Positions 7,807 to 15,334 are shown, numbered from the stretch's first letter. The stretch: DNA of 17,809 nt from Lentisphaeria bacterium (GCA_900768515.1 CAAGDG010000117.1:1-17809); one strand, 5' to 3'. Notes: generated by a model not told the origin, from the sequence alone. Program-made: numbers and translations.

Positions 7807-8703
7807 TTACCCCAGAGTGTGATCGCTAATGAGTTCGTGAATCAGGAGGCCGATGCCGTCGGCGGTCGCCGGGACCGTCTTGGCTTCGCCGGCGGTCAGC
7901 ACGACGCTCATCACCTGCTTGACCTTGGTCGGAGAACCCGGGAACCCGATCCGGCCGGGATCGGCGTCGATGTCGGCGGCGCTGAACTCGCGGATCAGCA
8001 GACCGGCCTTCTCCAGAGCCTTGAGTTCGGCATCGGCGGTCTCCCCTTCGGTATAGTTGGCGTTGTCGTGCGCCTTGGCGACCTCGGAGGGGGTCCGGGC
8101 GCGCTTGTATTTCATGATCCGCTTGGCGTTCATCGGACGCGGCTCATTGGCGTCGATCACGGTCAGCAGCGCCGGAAGCGGCGACTCCAGGACCTCGTAA
8201 CCGCCGTCGATCGCCCGCCGGGCGACCACCTTGCCGTCACCGAAGCTGCGAATCTCTTCCACATAGCAGATCTGGGGCAGCTTGAGCTTCTCGGCGATCT
8301 GGGGGCCGACCTGAGCGGTATCCCCGTCAATCGCCTGCCGTCCGCAGAGGATCAGATCGACTTTGCCGAGCTTCCTTGCGCAGCAGCTCAGGGTGTAGCT
8401 GGTCGCCAGCGTGTCCGCGCCGGCCAGGGCGCGATCGGTGACCAGAACAGCCTCATCGGCACCGCGATAGAGCGCCTGGCGCAGCACTTCGGCGGCGGCG
8501 GGCATGCCCATGGTGGCGACCACGACCCGGGCGCCGTAGCGATCCTTGAGCTGCAGGGCCAGTTCCAGCGCATTCAAATCCTCGGGATTGAAAATCGCCG
8601 GGAGCGCGGCCCGGTTCACGGTCCCCTCCGGCGTCATGGCGTCGCCGGAGATGTTCTGGGTATCCGGAACCTGTTTGACGAACACGAGTACGGTATAACT
8701 CAC
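7807..8703 (-). CDS. etfB: Electron transfer flavoprotein beta subunit
   Basis: The 298 residues start with SYTVLVFVKQVPDT and carry NPEDLNALELAL, the nucleotide-binding run LILCGRQAIDGDTAQVGP (117-134), and PALLTVIDANEPRPMNAKR (177-195, the EtfB signature). It is longer than many EtfB proteins (250-265) because of an insert near 203-250. The DGDTAQVGP stretch and the C-terminal GSPTKVK resemble the EtfB of anaerobic bifurcating Bcd/Car complexes, so flavin-based electron bifurcation is plausible but not shown. The start is GTG 8703, with AGGGAG 8 nt upstream. It is the first gene of the unit and has a good promoter at 8776-8803. Confidence 0.95.
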   Translation of the reverse strand: MSYTVLVFVKQVPDTQNISGDAMTPEGTVNRAALPAIFNPEDLNALELALQLKDRYGARVVVATMGMPAAAEVLRQALYRGADEAVLVTDRALAGADTLATSYTLSCCARKLGKVDLILCGRQAIDGDTAQVGPQIAEKLKLPQICYVEEIRSFGDGKVVARRAIDGGYEVLESPLPALLTVIDANEPRPMNAKRIMKYKRARTPSEVAKAHDNANYTEGETADAELKALEKAGLLIREFSAADIDADPGRIGFPGSPTKVKQVMSVVLTAGEAKTVPATADGIGLLIHELISDHTLG

Positions 8704-8775
8704 AGTTTCGACTCCCTTTTGTTTTTGGACTCTCTATTATGAAAACCGATTGTAAAACCGACAGATAAACGAAAT

Positions 8776-8803
8776 AATATAGCCCGCTGCCATCAAATAT
8801 CAA
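8776..8803 (-). promoter_or_regulatory. Sigma70-type promoter for etfB-etfA-acyl-CoA dehydrogenase
   Basis: On the minus strand TTGATA (8803-8798) and TATATT (8781-8776) are separated by 16 nt; each matches the consensus at five of six positions. Transcription would start near 8769 and give a leader of about 66 nt before the GTG start of etfB. It is the best promoter match in the window. No operator is evident. Confidence 0.65.
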
Positions 8804-8864
8804 ATCCACTGCAACGGTTTTTCAGAATTTTGCCTTTTTCACGCAAAAGCGGAAGGAGGGGCGC

Positions 8865-8892
8865 TTGCAACTTCCCTCGCGCGTGATACCTT
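8865..8892 (+). promoter_or_regulatory. Candidate promoter placing transcription start at the ATG of the downstream gene
   Basis: TTGCAA (8865-8870), a 16 nt spacer, and TACCTT (8887-8892) preceded by TG (TGA-TACCTT, extended -10-like). Transcription would begin near 8899, which is the first base of the ATG of the unknown gene. No Shine-Dalgarno is visible before this ATG, so a leaderless mRNA is possible. The -10 box is only a moderate match. Confidence 0.4.
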
Positions 8893-8898
8893 AATGAT

Positions 8899-9843
8899 AT
8901 GATGGTGAAACTTGCACAAAAACCGATTTTCATTCTTGAATTCGACGGCAGCCGCTCCGAATTCAACCCGGCGGAACTTCAGACCCGGCTGATCGGCTGT
9001 TTTCTCGCGGCCGGACTCGGAGAATCCAGTTACATGGCCGAGGACATCGCCCTGGCCGTCGAATACACGCTGCGCCGGTGCGACCGCCCGGAATCTCTCT
9101 TCGGTCGGGGGGAGCTCAACACCGCCGTCATCCGGATGCTGGAGGAAACCGGTCTGCCGGAGGTGGCGAAACGGTTCCGACAGGAGGGGGCCGAACGGCG
9201 GACCACCATCGACGCCGACCTCGGGTCGATCGCGGAATTCCTCCGGAAGTTCCTCGCCTGCGGACCGGAACGCTTCACCCGGGTGGCGACGCTCGTTGCC
9301 GAAGCCGCGCAAAAACTCGGCATCGAAGCGGCCAGTCCCCACCTGCTCCTGGAGCTTGCCCGCCACTACGAGCAGAACCTGGCCGACACGGAAACGCCTC
9401 CCGTCGCCGCCGCCGCTCCGCCCGAAGTGGTCGCAACCGCGGGCGACCTGCTCAAACTCCTCCCCGGAGAGCTGGAGGAACTGACCGCGGCCGGCGTCAT
9501 CCGGCTCAACGGGATAACGACCCTCTTCCGCCGAATCCAGTTTTTCTTCTCCATGGAACGTTTCGCGGAGTATTTCCGGCTGGTCGCGCCGGTCACGGAA
9601 ATCGAAATTGATCCGCTGCTCTACCGGATGAGTCTCGCACTGGAACAGTGCCGCGGCGCGATCGCCGGACATCTCGATCCCGACCGGAAGCTGCCGGTCT
9701 ATCTTTCCATCCCCGACATGACCGATTTTGTGGTTGATTATCTCGGGGGGGAGCGTCAGAAAGCCAGGCATCTCGGGCTGGAGCTCGGCAGAATGCTCTA
9801 CGCCGAACTCGACTGCGAAACCTGCCACCTCTCCATCAGCTGA
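8899..9843 (+). CDS. Unknown protein with an ATP-cone-like N-terminal domain
   Basis: The 314-residue protein has no signal peptide or membrane helix. Residues 11-95 recall an ATP-cone domain (as in NrdR and the N-terminus of ribonucleotide reductases). They have a beta start FILEFDGSRSEFNPAEL (compare the family pattern of hydrophobic residues, DG, then F and a helix), a helix pair with EDIALAVEYTLRR, then GELNTAVIRMLEETGLPEVAKRF, which matches the family's ELxxxVxxxLxxxG-xxEVAxxY ending. Beyond 100, a helical part with an Ala/Pro-rich linker (AAAAPPEVVATA, about 169-180) leads to a second mixed domain. No catalytic motif is visible. It is divergent from etfB and ends convergent with the EamA gene, overlapping it by 8 bp. 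There is no Shine-Dalgarno before the first of two adjacent ATGs. It may sense nucleotides, but this is inference. Confidence 0.78.
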   Translation: MMVKLAQKPIFILEFDGSRSEFNPAELQTRLIGCFLAAGLGESSYMAEDIALAVEYTLRRCDRPESLFGRGELNTAVIRMLEETGLPEVAKRFRQEGAERRTTIDADLGSIAEFLRKFLACGPERFTRVATLVAEAAQKLGIEAASPHLLLELARHYEQNLADTETPPVAAAAPPEVVATAGDLLKLLPGELEELTAAGVIRLNGITTLFRRIQFFFSMERFAEYFRLVAPVTEIEIDPLLYRMSLALEQCRGAIAGHLDPDRKLPVYLSIPDMTDFVVDYLGGERQKARHLGLELGRMLYAELDCETCHLSIS

Positions 9844-10735
9844 CCGCGGTCAGCAGCAGCCCCAGAAGAACCAGGCTGATCCCGGCCAGTTTGACCGGCG
9901 GGCACCGCTCCTTCAGCAGAAAGATCCCGGCCAGCACTCCGAGCGGCAGGCTCATCTGACGAAACACCTGCACGAAACTCACGTTGGTCACAAACCCCAT
10001 CGCAAGCAGGACCAGCAGATAGGCGCTGGCGGCGAAAAATCCTGCCAGCGGCGGCCAGTAAGACTTCAGGAACAGCTGCCGGAACGCGACCTGCTCCCGC
10101 CGATGGAGCAGAATGTAGACGACCAGCCCGATGATGATCTGGACCTCCACCAGCGAAAGGTAGACAAAGCAGCAGCTGATCCGCCCCCCCTTCCCCGTCG
10201 CGATCAGCATCGACAGCGCCTGCGAATCGCACACCGTGTAACCGGTGGTGCCGATCGCGGCCAGAAGAATGGCGCCCAAGGCCGGATTGACGTAGATTCC
10301 GGGGCGGAACTCCGCCAGCGTCCGGAGCGGCATCAGCAAACATCCGACCACGACCGCCGCCATTCCGGCGAGCGCGATTCCCGCAGGCGGCTCGCCGAGA
10401 CCGAATGCGATCGTCACCAGCGGCACCGTCAGCACCGGCAGCGCCCGCGCCATCGGGTAGGCGAGCGAAATGTCGCACCGCCGGTAGGCGTGGTAGAGTC
10501 CCAGCACGTAGCAGATCTCGCTGACGCCGCTGCCGAGGAGCAGAAGCCAGAACCGCGGCCCCATCTCTCCGACACCGGTATCGGCAAACAGGAGGAACGG
10601 CAGGGTCATGGTCCACTCCGTCAGCGCCATCAGAAGATAGAACGCCGCCGACGGGTGTCCGGCCTTGCTGAGGAAATTCCAGCCGGCATGCAGAAAAACC
10701 GAAAGCAGAATCAGAAAAAAGGCGGTCAGCGTCAT
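9836..10735 (-). CDS. EamA/DMT-type transporter, ten membrane helices
   Basis: The 299-residue protein has about ten hydrophobic helices in two repeated halves, as in the drug/metabolite transporter superfamily. The first half holds LLSVFLHAGWNFLSK and RRCDISLAYPMARALPVLTV. The second half holds NVSFVQVFRQMSLPLGVLAGIFLLKE, where the conserved end-of-helix-9 region with a following basic or acidic residue is clear. Substrate is not predictable. ATG 10735 overlaps the TGA of the PHP gene as ATGA, a typical coupled start, with GGAGG 11 nt upstream. A second ATG at 10744 lies only 2 nt after GGAGG and seems less likely. The 3' end overlaps the convergent gene by 8 bp within a 16 bp palindrome. 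An export or import role tied to the PHP product is possible. Confidence 0.87.
   Translation of the reverse strand: MTLTAFFLILLSVFLHAGWNFLSKAGHPSAAFYLLMALTEWTMTLPFLLFADTGVGEMGPRFWLLLLGSGVSEICYVLGLYHAYRRCDISLAYPMARALPVLTVPLVTIAFGLGEPPAGIALAGMAAVVVGCLLMPLRTLAEFRPGIYVNPALGAILLAAIGTTGYTVCDSQALSMLIATGKGGRISCCFVYLSLVEVQIIIGLVVYILLHRREQVAFRQLFLKSYWPPLAGFFAASAYLLVLLAMGFVTNVSFVQVFRQMSLPLGVLAGIFLLKERCPPVKLAGISLVLLGLLLTAVS
9839..9854. repeat. 16 bp perfect palindrome across two convergent stop codons
   Basis: GCTGACCGCGGTCAGC reads the same on both strands and contains the TGA of the plus-strand gene (9841-9843); the minus-strand gene stops just beside it (9836-9838). It can fold as a 6-bp stem with a CGCG loop in either transcript. 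There is no T-run, so termination would be weak or factor-dependent. Confidence 0.5.
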
Positions 10736-12063
10736 GCGAAACATCGCCTCCGGTATTCCGCAACCCGTCCGGCGACGGCCTCAAGCGCACTCTTCGCAGC
10801 GGGATCTCCTCCCAGCGCATCGGTCATCAGCATTCCTTCTTCGGCACAGAGCCGGTCGTGATACGGGAAATAGCTCTCCAGCAGGAAGCTCAGATATTTG
10901 ACCAGCCGGAATTCGCCGAAGACCCGCGGAATCCCGGAACCGACCTGTTCGACCGCGACGCTGCGTCCGGCACGGATCGCCGCGGCGAGCGCCGGAAATT
11001 CGTCCGACTCCGCAAGGACCAGTGTGGAATACCACCCCGCCAGCCGTTCCCGCTCCGGATCCAGGTCCACTCCGTGGGAGTCGCTGAGTCCGACCACCGG
11101 GAACCGGTTGCCGTTCTCCCGCTCCTGCTGGTAGCGGGCGACCTGAAAGTTGTTGGAGCGCCACTGTCCGGGATAAAAACCGCCGATCAACTCGAAGGCA
11201 TCGAATTTCCGCCGCTTCAGCACCTCGCTGGTCACCGCCTCGGAAATCACATACTGTTCCGTCTGCCAGTAGGGATGGCAGAAGACCGCGACGCCGCCGC
11301 ACGCCCGGATCCGGTCGAATGCCCACTCCGAAGCCGCCACCGGAAACGGATCAAGCCCGGGCGTGACCTCCCCCAGGCCGGCCGCGATCTCCGCAACCTC
11401 CCGCCGATACTTCGCCTCGTCCCGGCGGGAGAGTTCGTTCACGCTCTCAGAGCCTCCGAAGTTGATGATGTGCACCAGATTATCCGGCGTATGAACCTCT
11501 TCGCCCGGATAAAGTTTCAAACCGGTCGCAAACTTGCGCCACACCTCGATCGCACGGAGCGACGGCGCGTAGCGGCGGTGGTCGGTCACCGCGATGAAGT
11601 CCATGCCGAACTCGCGGCAGCGGGCGGCGACGTACTCCGGCGCCTCCCGGCCGTCGGAGTACTCCGAATGCATGTGGAAATCCCCGCGGAACACCTGCAG
11701 TCCCAGCAGGTCGGGACCGACCGAATAGAGGTTGAAACGGTAGCTCTCCCGGCCGCGCAGACGGTCGGCGTCCCGCACGCCCGGATCGGTCAGAACGATC
11801 GTGAGGTTGTGCTCCTGTTCTCCGGTAAACCACCCCCGGACCAGCAGCGACCCGTCCGGTTCCAGCGACCAGCCGAGCAGCTCGTCGTTTCCGCCGCGGA
11901 TCCCCCGCCAGCTCCCGTCCGGATAGAGTCCGTCGAGCGGAAGCAGCTTCACCTCGATCTGCGATGCCGCCGGAAAGACGCGCTGCGCAAATTTCGGCCG
12001 GACCCGGACCACACTTTCAGAATCGGACGGAACCACCAGCGGAAAAACTTCAAAATCCAACAT
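10732..12063 (-). CDS. PHP-domain metal-dependent phosphoesterase
   Basis: The 443 residues have a N-terminal beta-rich domain (1-120) and a PHP domain from 125. PHP metal motifs are clear: RGDFHMHSEYSDG (H130, H132, D137), IAVTDHRR (D161, H162), PGEEVHT (E188 or E189, H191), AVFCHPYW (H263) and VVGLSDSHG (D328, H330). PHP proteins use a tri-metal site to cleave phosphoester bonds, as in histidinol phosphate phosphatase and nuclease relatives; the substrate is unknown. The N-terminal domain recalls the ligand-binding domains of PHP proteins linked to carbohydrate breakdown. The start has GGAAG 5 nt upstream, and a promoter with a perfect TATAAT lies at 12113-12140. It overlaps the transporter gene and is divergent from the TrmB-family regulator. 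Confidence 0.92.
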   Translation of the reverse strand: MLDFEVFPLVVPSDSESVVRVRPKFAQRVFPAASQIEVKLLPLDGLYPDGSWRGIRGGNDELLGWSLEPDGSLLVRGWFTGEQEHNLTIVLTDPGVRDADRLRGRESYRFNLYSVGPDLLGLQVFRGDFHMHSEYSDGREAPEYVAARCREFGMDFIAVTDHRRYAPSLRAIEVWRKFATGLKLYPGEEVHTPDNLVHIINFGGSESVNELSRRDEAKYRREVAEIAAGLGEVTPGLDPFPVAASEWAFDRIRACGGVAVFCHPYWQTEQYVISEAVTSEVLKRRKFDAFELIGGFYPGQWRSNNFQVARYQQERENGNRFPVVGLSDSHGVDLDPERERLAGWYSTLVLAESDEFPALAAAIRAGRSVAVEQVGSGIPRVFGEFRLVKYLSFLLESYFPYHDRLCAEEGMLMTDALGGDPAAKSALEAVAGRVAEYRRRCFA

Positions 12064-12112
12064 TTCATCTTCCTTTTTTCAATGTCGGGTTGCAATTACA
12101 TCAACAGGAGTT

Positions 12113-12140
12113 ATTATAGGTCATCGTAGAAAAAAAGCAA
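12113..12140 (-). promoter_or_regulatory. Promoter for PHP-EamA unit
   Basis: On the minus strand TTGCTT (12140-12135), a 16 nt spacer and a perfect TATAAT (12118-12113). Transcription would begin near 12106, giving a leader of about 43 nt. The -35 box is weak (three of six). A degenerate ATGTCG...ATTACAT copy of the nearby palindrome lies in this leader (12082-12101). Confidence 0.5.
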
Positions 12141-12161
12141 CCGTTTTTCGAAAAATAATTG

Positions 12162-12181
12162 ATGTCGAAAAATTACGACAT
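12162..12181. promoter_or_regulatory. Candidate operator palindrome between PHP and TrmB units
   Basis: ATGTCG (12162-12167) and CGACAT (12176-12181) form a perfect inverted repeat around an 8 nt AT-rich centre AAAAATTA, 21 bp before the TrmB-family start. A second, imperfect copy at 12082-12101 shares the ATGTCG half-site and the ATTAC stretch. Such a site fits a dimeric winged-helix regulator, and autoregulation with control of the divergent PHP unit is a reasonable inference. Confidence 0.5.
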
Positions 12182-12202
12182 TTCAACCCGGGAAGTGTCA
12201 TC

Positions 12203-12943
12203 ATGAACTGCCTCGACCAGCTTGCCGCACTCGGCCTCTCCGGAAGACAGGCCAACGTCTACCTCGCACTGCTCCAGCTCGGTTCCGCCTCCGCGATCGA
12301 GCTGGCGAAGGCGACCCGCTACAAACACCCGACCGTCTACGACGTGCTCGACGCGCTCAAGGAACGCCACCTCGTCTCCGAAAGCTTCTCCGGCGGCAGA
12401 AAGCTCTTCACCGCCGAAGACCCCGAAGTCCTGCGGGACGAGGAGGAGTCCCGCAGACGAACCCTCGACGTTCTGCTGCCGGACCTCAAACAGCTTTACG
12501 ACGGACGGACCCGCCGCCCCAGAATCCGCTTCTATCAGGGGGAAGAGGGGGTCCGGGTGCTCCACCGGCTGCTGCTGGAGGTCCGGAGCAGGGAGTATTT
12601 CTACTTCGGATCGGTGCGCGAAATGTTTCAAATCTCCAGTCCGAAGGTTCTGGAATCCTACTATCAGGAGCGCATCCGCCGCGGCGTCCGCTCCTATGCC
12701 ATCCGGGTCCGGGACCGTGAAACCCCGCCGGCATACATGCAGAGCGGAGAACAGAATCTGCGACAGGTCCGCTACCTGCCGCGCCCGATCGGGGAGGACA
12801 TCGCCGGACTCTACCTCATCGACGGAACCGTCGCCGTGCAGTCCGCTTTGAAGGAGAACTACTCGATGGTCATCGAAAGCCGCGAACTCTTCGTTCTGCT
12901 GAAAACCATCTGGGAGTGCATCTGGGAGGTCGCACAGCCATGA
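12203..12943 (+). CDS. TrmB-family transcriptional regulator
   Basis: This 246-residue protein starts MNCLDQLAALGLSGRQANVY, then a winged helix-turn-helix (about residues 8-68: ALLQLGSASAIELAKATRYK, HPTVYDVLDALKERHLV). This is the TrmB-type start of a conserved dimer helix and wHTH. Residues 80-246 form the effector and dimer part, with PRIRFYQGEEGVRVLHRLL and a beta-rich end. The family often binds sugars and responds to them, but this protein's ligand is unknown. GGAAG lies 7 nt before ATG. The stop overlaps the next ATG (ATGA), so the DUF4186 gene is coupled. The palindrome at 12162-12181 sits just upstream. Confidence 0.87.
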   Translation: MNCLDQLAALGLSGRQANVYLALLQLGSASAIELAKATRYKHPTVYDVLDALKERHLVSESFSGGRKLFTAEDPEVLRDEEESRRRTLDVLLPDLKQLYDGRTRRPRIRFYQGEEGVRVLHRLLLEVRSREYFYFGSVREMFQISSPKVLESYYQERIRRGVRSYAIRVRDRETPPAYMQSGEQNLRQVRYLPRPIGEDIAGLYLIDGTVAVQSALKENYSMVIESRELFVLLKTIWECIWEVAQP

Positions 12944-13398
12944 ACGACTCCCGGAAACTTCCTCCGCCCTCCCCCGCCAACACAGCCGGCGCCATCTCCG
13001 ACTCCGAATACCGGGAACTGGAAGCCCGGCTCGCCCGGTCGAAGTTCCGCAGCCGCTTCCGGCTCGGAGACGCCGAACTGCGCTGTCTGGCCGAACATCC
13101 GGACCATGTCATCGCCGGCCAGTGCCGCCGGTTTCTCCAGCTGCGGCTCGCCCCCGCCGATCCGCCCCGCGACGGCCGCCAGACCCCGATGCGGGGACAC
13201 CCCTGCTTCATCGCCCAGCACGCCACCGGATGCTGCTGCCGCTCCTGCCTGGAAAAGTGGCACCGCATCCCGAAGGGGAGAGCGCTCACCGAAGCGGAAC
13301 TGGACCGGCTCGTCGCCATTCTCATGCGCTGGATCGAGGCGCACGGCAGGGAGCGTGACCGCTTTGCCTGTACGCCCGATCTCTTTCCCGAAACCTGA
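12940..13398 (+). CDS. DUF4186 domain protein, Cys-rich
   Basis: The 152-residue protein matches DUF4186 over its core: LARSKFRSRFRLGDAEL (31-47), a helix leading to QLRLAPADPPRDGRQTPMRG (67-86), then HPCFIAQHATGCCCRSCLEKWH (87-108) and a C-terminal RDRFACTPDLF. The His and Cys at H94, C98, C99, C100, C103 and H108 could bind a metal such as zinc, but this is inference; function of the family is unknown. ATG 12940 overlaps the TrmB stop (TGA) by 2 bp, with GGGAGG 11 nt upstream; a GTG at 12916 is in frame but lies inside the regulator gene. It ends 2 bp from the convergent membrane-protein gene. Confidence 0.87.
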   Translation: MNDSRKLPPPSPANTAGAISDSEYRELEARLARSKFRSRFRLGDAELRCLAEHPDHVIAGQCRRFLQLRLAPADPPRDGRQTPMRGHPCFIAQHATGCCCRSCLEKWHRIPKGRALTEAELDRLVAILMRWIEAHGRERDRFACTPDLFPET

Positions 13399-13400
13399 CA

Positions 13401-15191
13401 TCAGATCCGCAGCAGCCAGCCGAGCCTGAAAAATGCCGCAAAGACCACCGCCGGCAGCACCGGGTCCGGCAGGAAATGCACCAGCAGCGCCGCCGCAACC
13501 GCGCCCGCGGCCACGCCGACCCCGCAGAACAGAGTATTCCAGGTGCGGGGGAACTCCGCCAGCCGGCAGATCCGCGCCCGCGTCACCCCCGCCGACAGCG
13601 CACACAACAGAACCACGAGCCAGTACCCGCCGCCGCACTCCAGAAATCTTCCGGAAAGCAGCCAGACGGCAGGAGAAACCGCGGCCAGCGCCGACAGCAT
13701 CCATTCGGCCCGGGGACGGAACGCGAAATGGAACACCGCGACGCCGAGCGAAGCCCAGATTGCGCCGCCGGCAATCCCGCCGGTCAACTCCAGCGCGTCG
13801 AGCCGGACGACCGCCACCACCAGAATCAGCGCGAATGCGGCACCGTTTTCAAACAGGGCGAATCCGTAATTGTTCCGTCCGAGCCTCCCGAAATAGAAGC
13901 GGACCAGCGCGTAGGCGGCCAGCAGCAGCCCGGCCGCGGGCCAGAAGTTTCCCGGCGCCGCCTTTCCGGCGGTGATCACCGGCGCGGGTTCCGACGCCTC
14001 GTAAAACAGCGCTTCAAAAATGCCGGGCGGCATCAGTCGCACCTCCTCGCCGAACAGCCGCTGCAGCCGCTGCAGCCGCTGGTCCAGTTCCTCCAGTCCG
14101 ACCGGGGAAAGCTCTGAACTTCCGACCGCGAGATAGTACCGCCCCGCTCCGGGGAGCGGACGCGCAATCGTCCCCGGCGGCAGCGATGCGGCCTCCCGGC
14201 GCGGCAGCACCAGTACGCCGTTGGGTGCCGTCAGATAATCGCGCTGAAGCAGTTCGACGAAAAGACGTTTCGAAGCCGGAGAGACCGGTCCGAAACCCTC
14301 GATGAAAATCAGGTCGTATCTTCCGGAGAGCGCCCCCAGTCCGGGGGCTCTCCGGGAAATCTTCACCTTGCGTCCGGCAGGTTCCAGTTCGTTCGCTCCC
14401 GACGGCCAGACGCATTCGATCCGCTCCACATAGGGCAGCGTCACCCAGACCCGCGGCAGCGCCGACACCCGGTCGGAGAGAAATAGCACCCGCAACCCGT
14501 CCCGGTCCGGAAGCAGCGACGCCGGCAGCGCCGCCCGGATCAGTGACGGCGGAGCCAGCGGCACCCGCTCGACCGGCATTGCGCGACTCACCATCCCCCG
14601 CCCCAGCACAACGAGGAGCAGCGGAAACAGGCAGACCAGCACCACCTGGAACCACGGCCGCCGATTCCGGCAACCGCGGAGGATGGCAACCGCCATCACC
14701 GGAGCGAGCAGGAAAAACACCACCATCGGAGCAAAAGGCGAATGCTTCTGGAAAAGCGCATAACCGGCAGCTGCGGCAACGATGCCGCTCCCGAAACAGA
14801 AACGGCTGGCTCCGGCTCCCACCGCCGGCAATGCGGTCAGCCACCCGCCGACGCCGATTCCCGTAACCGCCAGCGCCACCATCGGCACCGGAAACAAACA
14901 GTAGAAGGCGAAAAGCGGAAGGGACAGCAGAACCGGACCGACCCCCGGAAACCGCTCCCGGCAATATCCAATCGCCGCCGCGCCGACCGCCGCCTCAAGG
15001 GCAACCACCGCCAGCGCGGTGCCGGGAACGCCGATCCAGCCGGAGTAGAACGACACCTCGCGCAGCGTCACGGCCAGCAGCGCGCCGGCCAGCGCCCCCG
15101 GCAGGAATGCATCCACGAGGAGCCGGCCAAACTCCCGGAGCAGAAAGAGAACGCCCCTCCCCGCAGAATCCGAATCCGTCAATCTCCCCAT
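13401..15191 (-). CDS. Polytopic membrane protein with degenerate spermidine-synthase-like core
   Basis: A 596-residue protein in three parts. Residues 20-200 hold about six hydrophobic helices. Residues 232-395 look like a soluble Rossmann-like core: GLRVLFLSDRVSAL (strand plus loop), VWVTLPYVERIECVWPSG, RYDLIFIEGFGPVSP (291-305) and GVLVLP. Residues 415-595 hold about six more helices. This arrangement resembles fused membrane-spermidine synthase proteins, where a SpeE-like domain sits between membrane bundles. The glycine-rich loop and the acidic residue for decarboxy-SAM/putrescine are not visible, so it is probably not a working synthase. LQRLQRLQRLF (372-380) is encoded by a 9 bp repeat. 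ATG 15191 has AGGG about 7 nt upstream. No conserved name is known. Confidence 0.72.
   Translation of the reverse strand: MGRLTDSDSAGRGVLFLLREFGRLLVDAFLPGALAGALLAVTLREVSFYSGWIGVPGTALAVVALEAAVGAAAIGYCRERFPGVGPVLLSLPLFAFYCLFPVPMVALAVTGIGVGGWLTALPAVGAGASRFCFGSGIVAAAAGYALFQKHSPFAPMVVFFLLAPVMAVAILRGCRNRRPWFQVVLVCLFPLLLVVLGRGMVSRAMPVERVPLAPPSLIRAALPASLLPDRDGLRVLFLSDRVSALPRVWVTLPYVERIECVWPSGANELEPAGRKVKISRRAPGLGALSGRYDLIFIEGFGPVSPASKRLFVELLQRDYLTAPNGVLVLPRREAASLPPGTIARPLPGAGRYYLAVGSSELSPVGLEELDQRLQRLQRLFGEEVRLMPPGIFEALFYEASEPAPVITAGKAAPGNFWPAAGLLLAAYALVRFYFGRLGRNNYGFALFENGAAFALILVVAVVRLDALELTGGIAGGAIWASLGVAVFHFAFRPRAEWMLSALAAVSPAVWLLSGRFLECGGGYWLVVLLCALSAGVTRARICRLAEFPRTWNTLFCGVGVAAGAVAAALLVHFLPDPVLPAVVFAAFFRLGWLLRI
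14056..14081. repeat. 9 bp tandem repeat coding for QRLQRL
   Basis: Unit AGCCGCTGC occurs twice in full and once nearly in full (AGCCGCTGG). It encodes the QRL-QRL-QRL segment of the membrane protein's Rossmann-like region on the minus strand. Such repeats can vary in length between strains. Confidence 0.6.
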
Positions 15192-15267
15192 GCCAAGCCC
15201 TGTCGTTTTCCCCGGGAACCGCCTCTTCCTCTCCGGAAAAACGGCAGTCGGGAATCTTTTTTGTAAA

Positions 15268-15297
15268 AATATATCCGTTATCGCACGGAAAATCCAA
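15268..15297 (-). promoter_or_regulatory. Candidate promoter for the membrane-protein gene
   Basis: On the minus strand TTGGAT (15297-15292) and TATATT (15273-15268) with an 18 nt spacer. The -10 matches five of six, while the -35 is weak. Transcription would begin near 15261, leaving a leader of about 70 nt. Confidence 0.35.
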
Positions 15298-15305
15298 TTT
15301 CAAGG

Positions 15306-15334
15306 TTGGAATTTTCTCCGGAATCGATTATTTT
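15306..15334 (+). promoter_or_regulatory. Candidate promoter for pfk-prenyl synthase unit
   Basis: TTGGAA (15306-15311), a 17 nt spacer and TATTTT (15329-15334). Transcription would begin near 15341, about 34 nt before the PFK start and its GAGGAG Shine-Dalgarno. Each box matches the consensus at four of six positions, so this is tentative. Confidence 0.38.

Noticed and set aside
4950..8742. Long plus-strand open frames opposite acyl-CoA dehydrogenase, etfA and etfB
   Set aside because: The minus-strand proteins carry clear signatures and ribosome sites; the plus frames have neither.
8839..9828. Minus-strand open frame opposite the ATP-cone-like gene
   Set aside because: Low-complexity Gly/Glu/Arg composition without motifs. 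The plus frame has normal protein composition with clear helix patterns, though the family is unknown, so some doubt remains.
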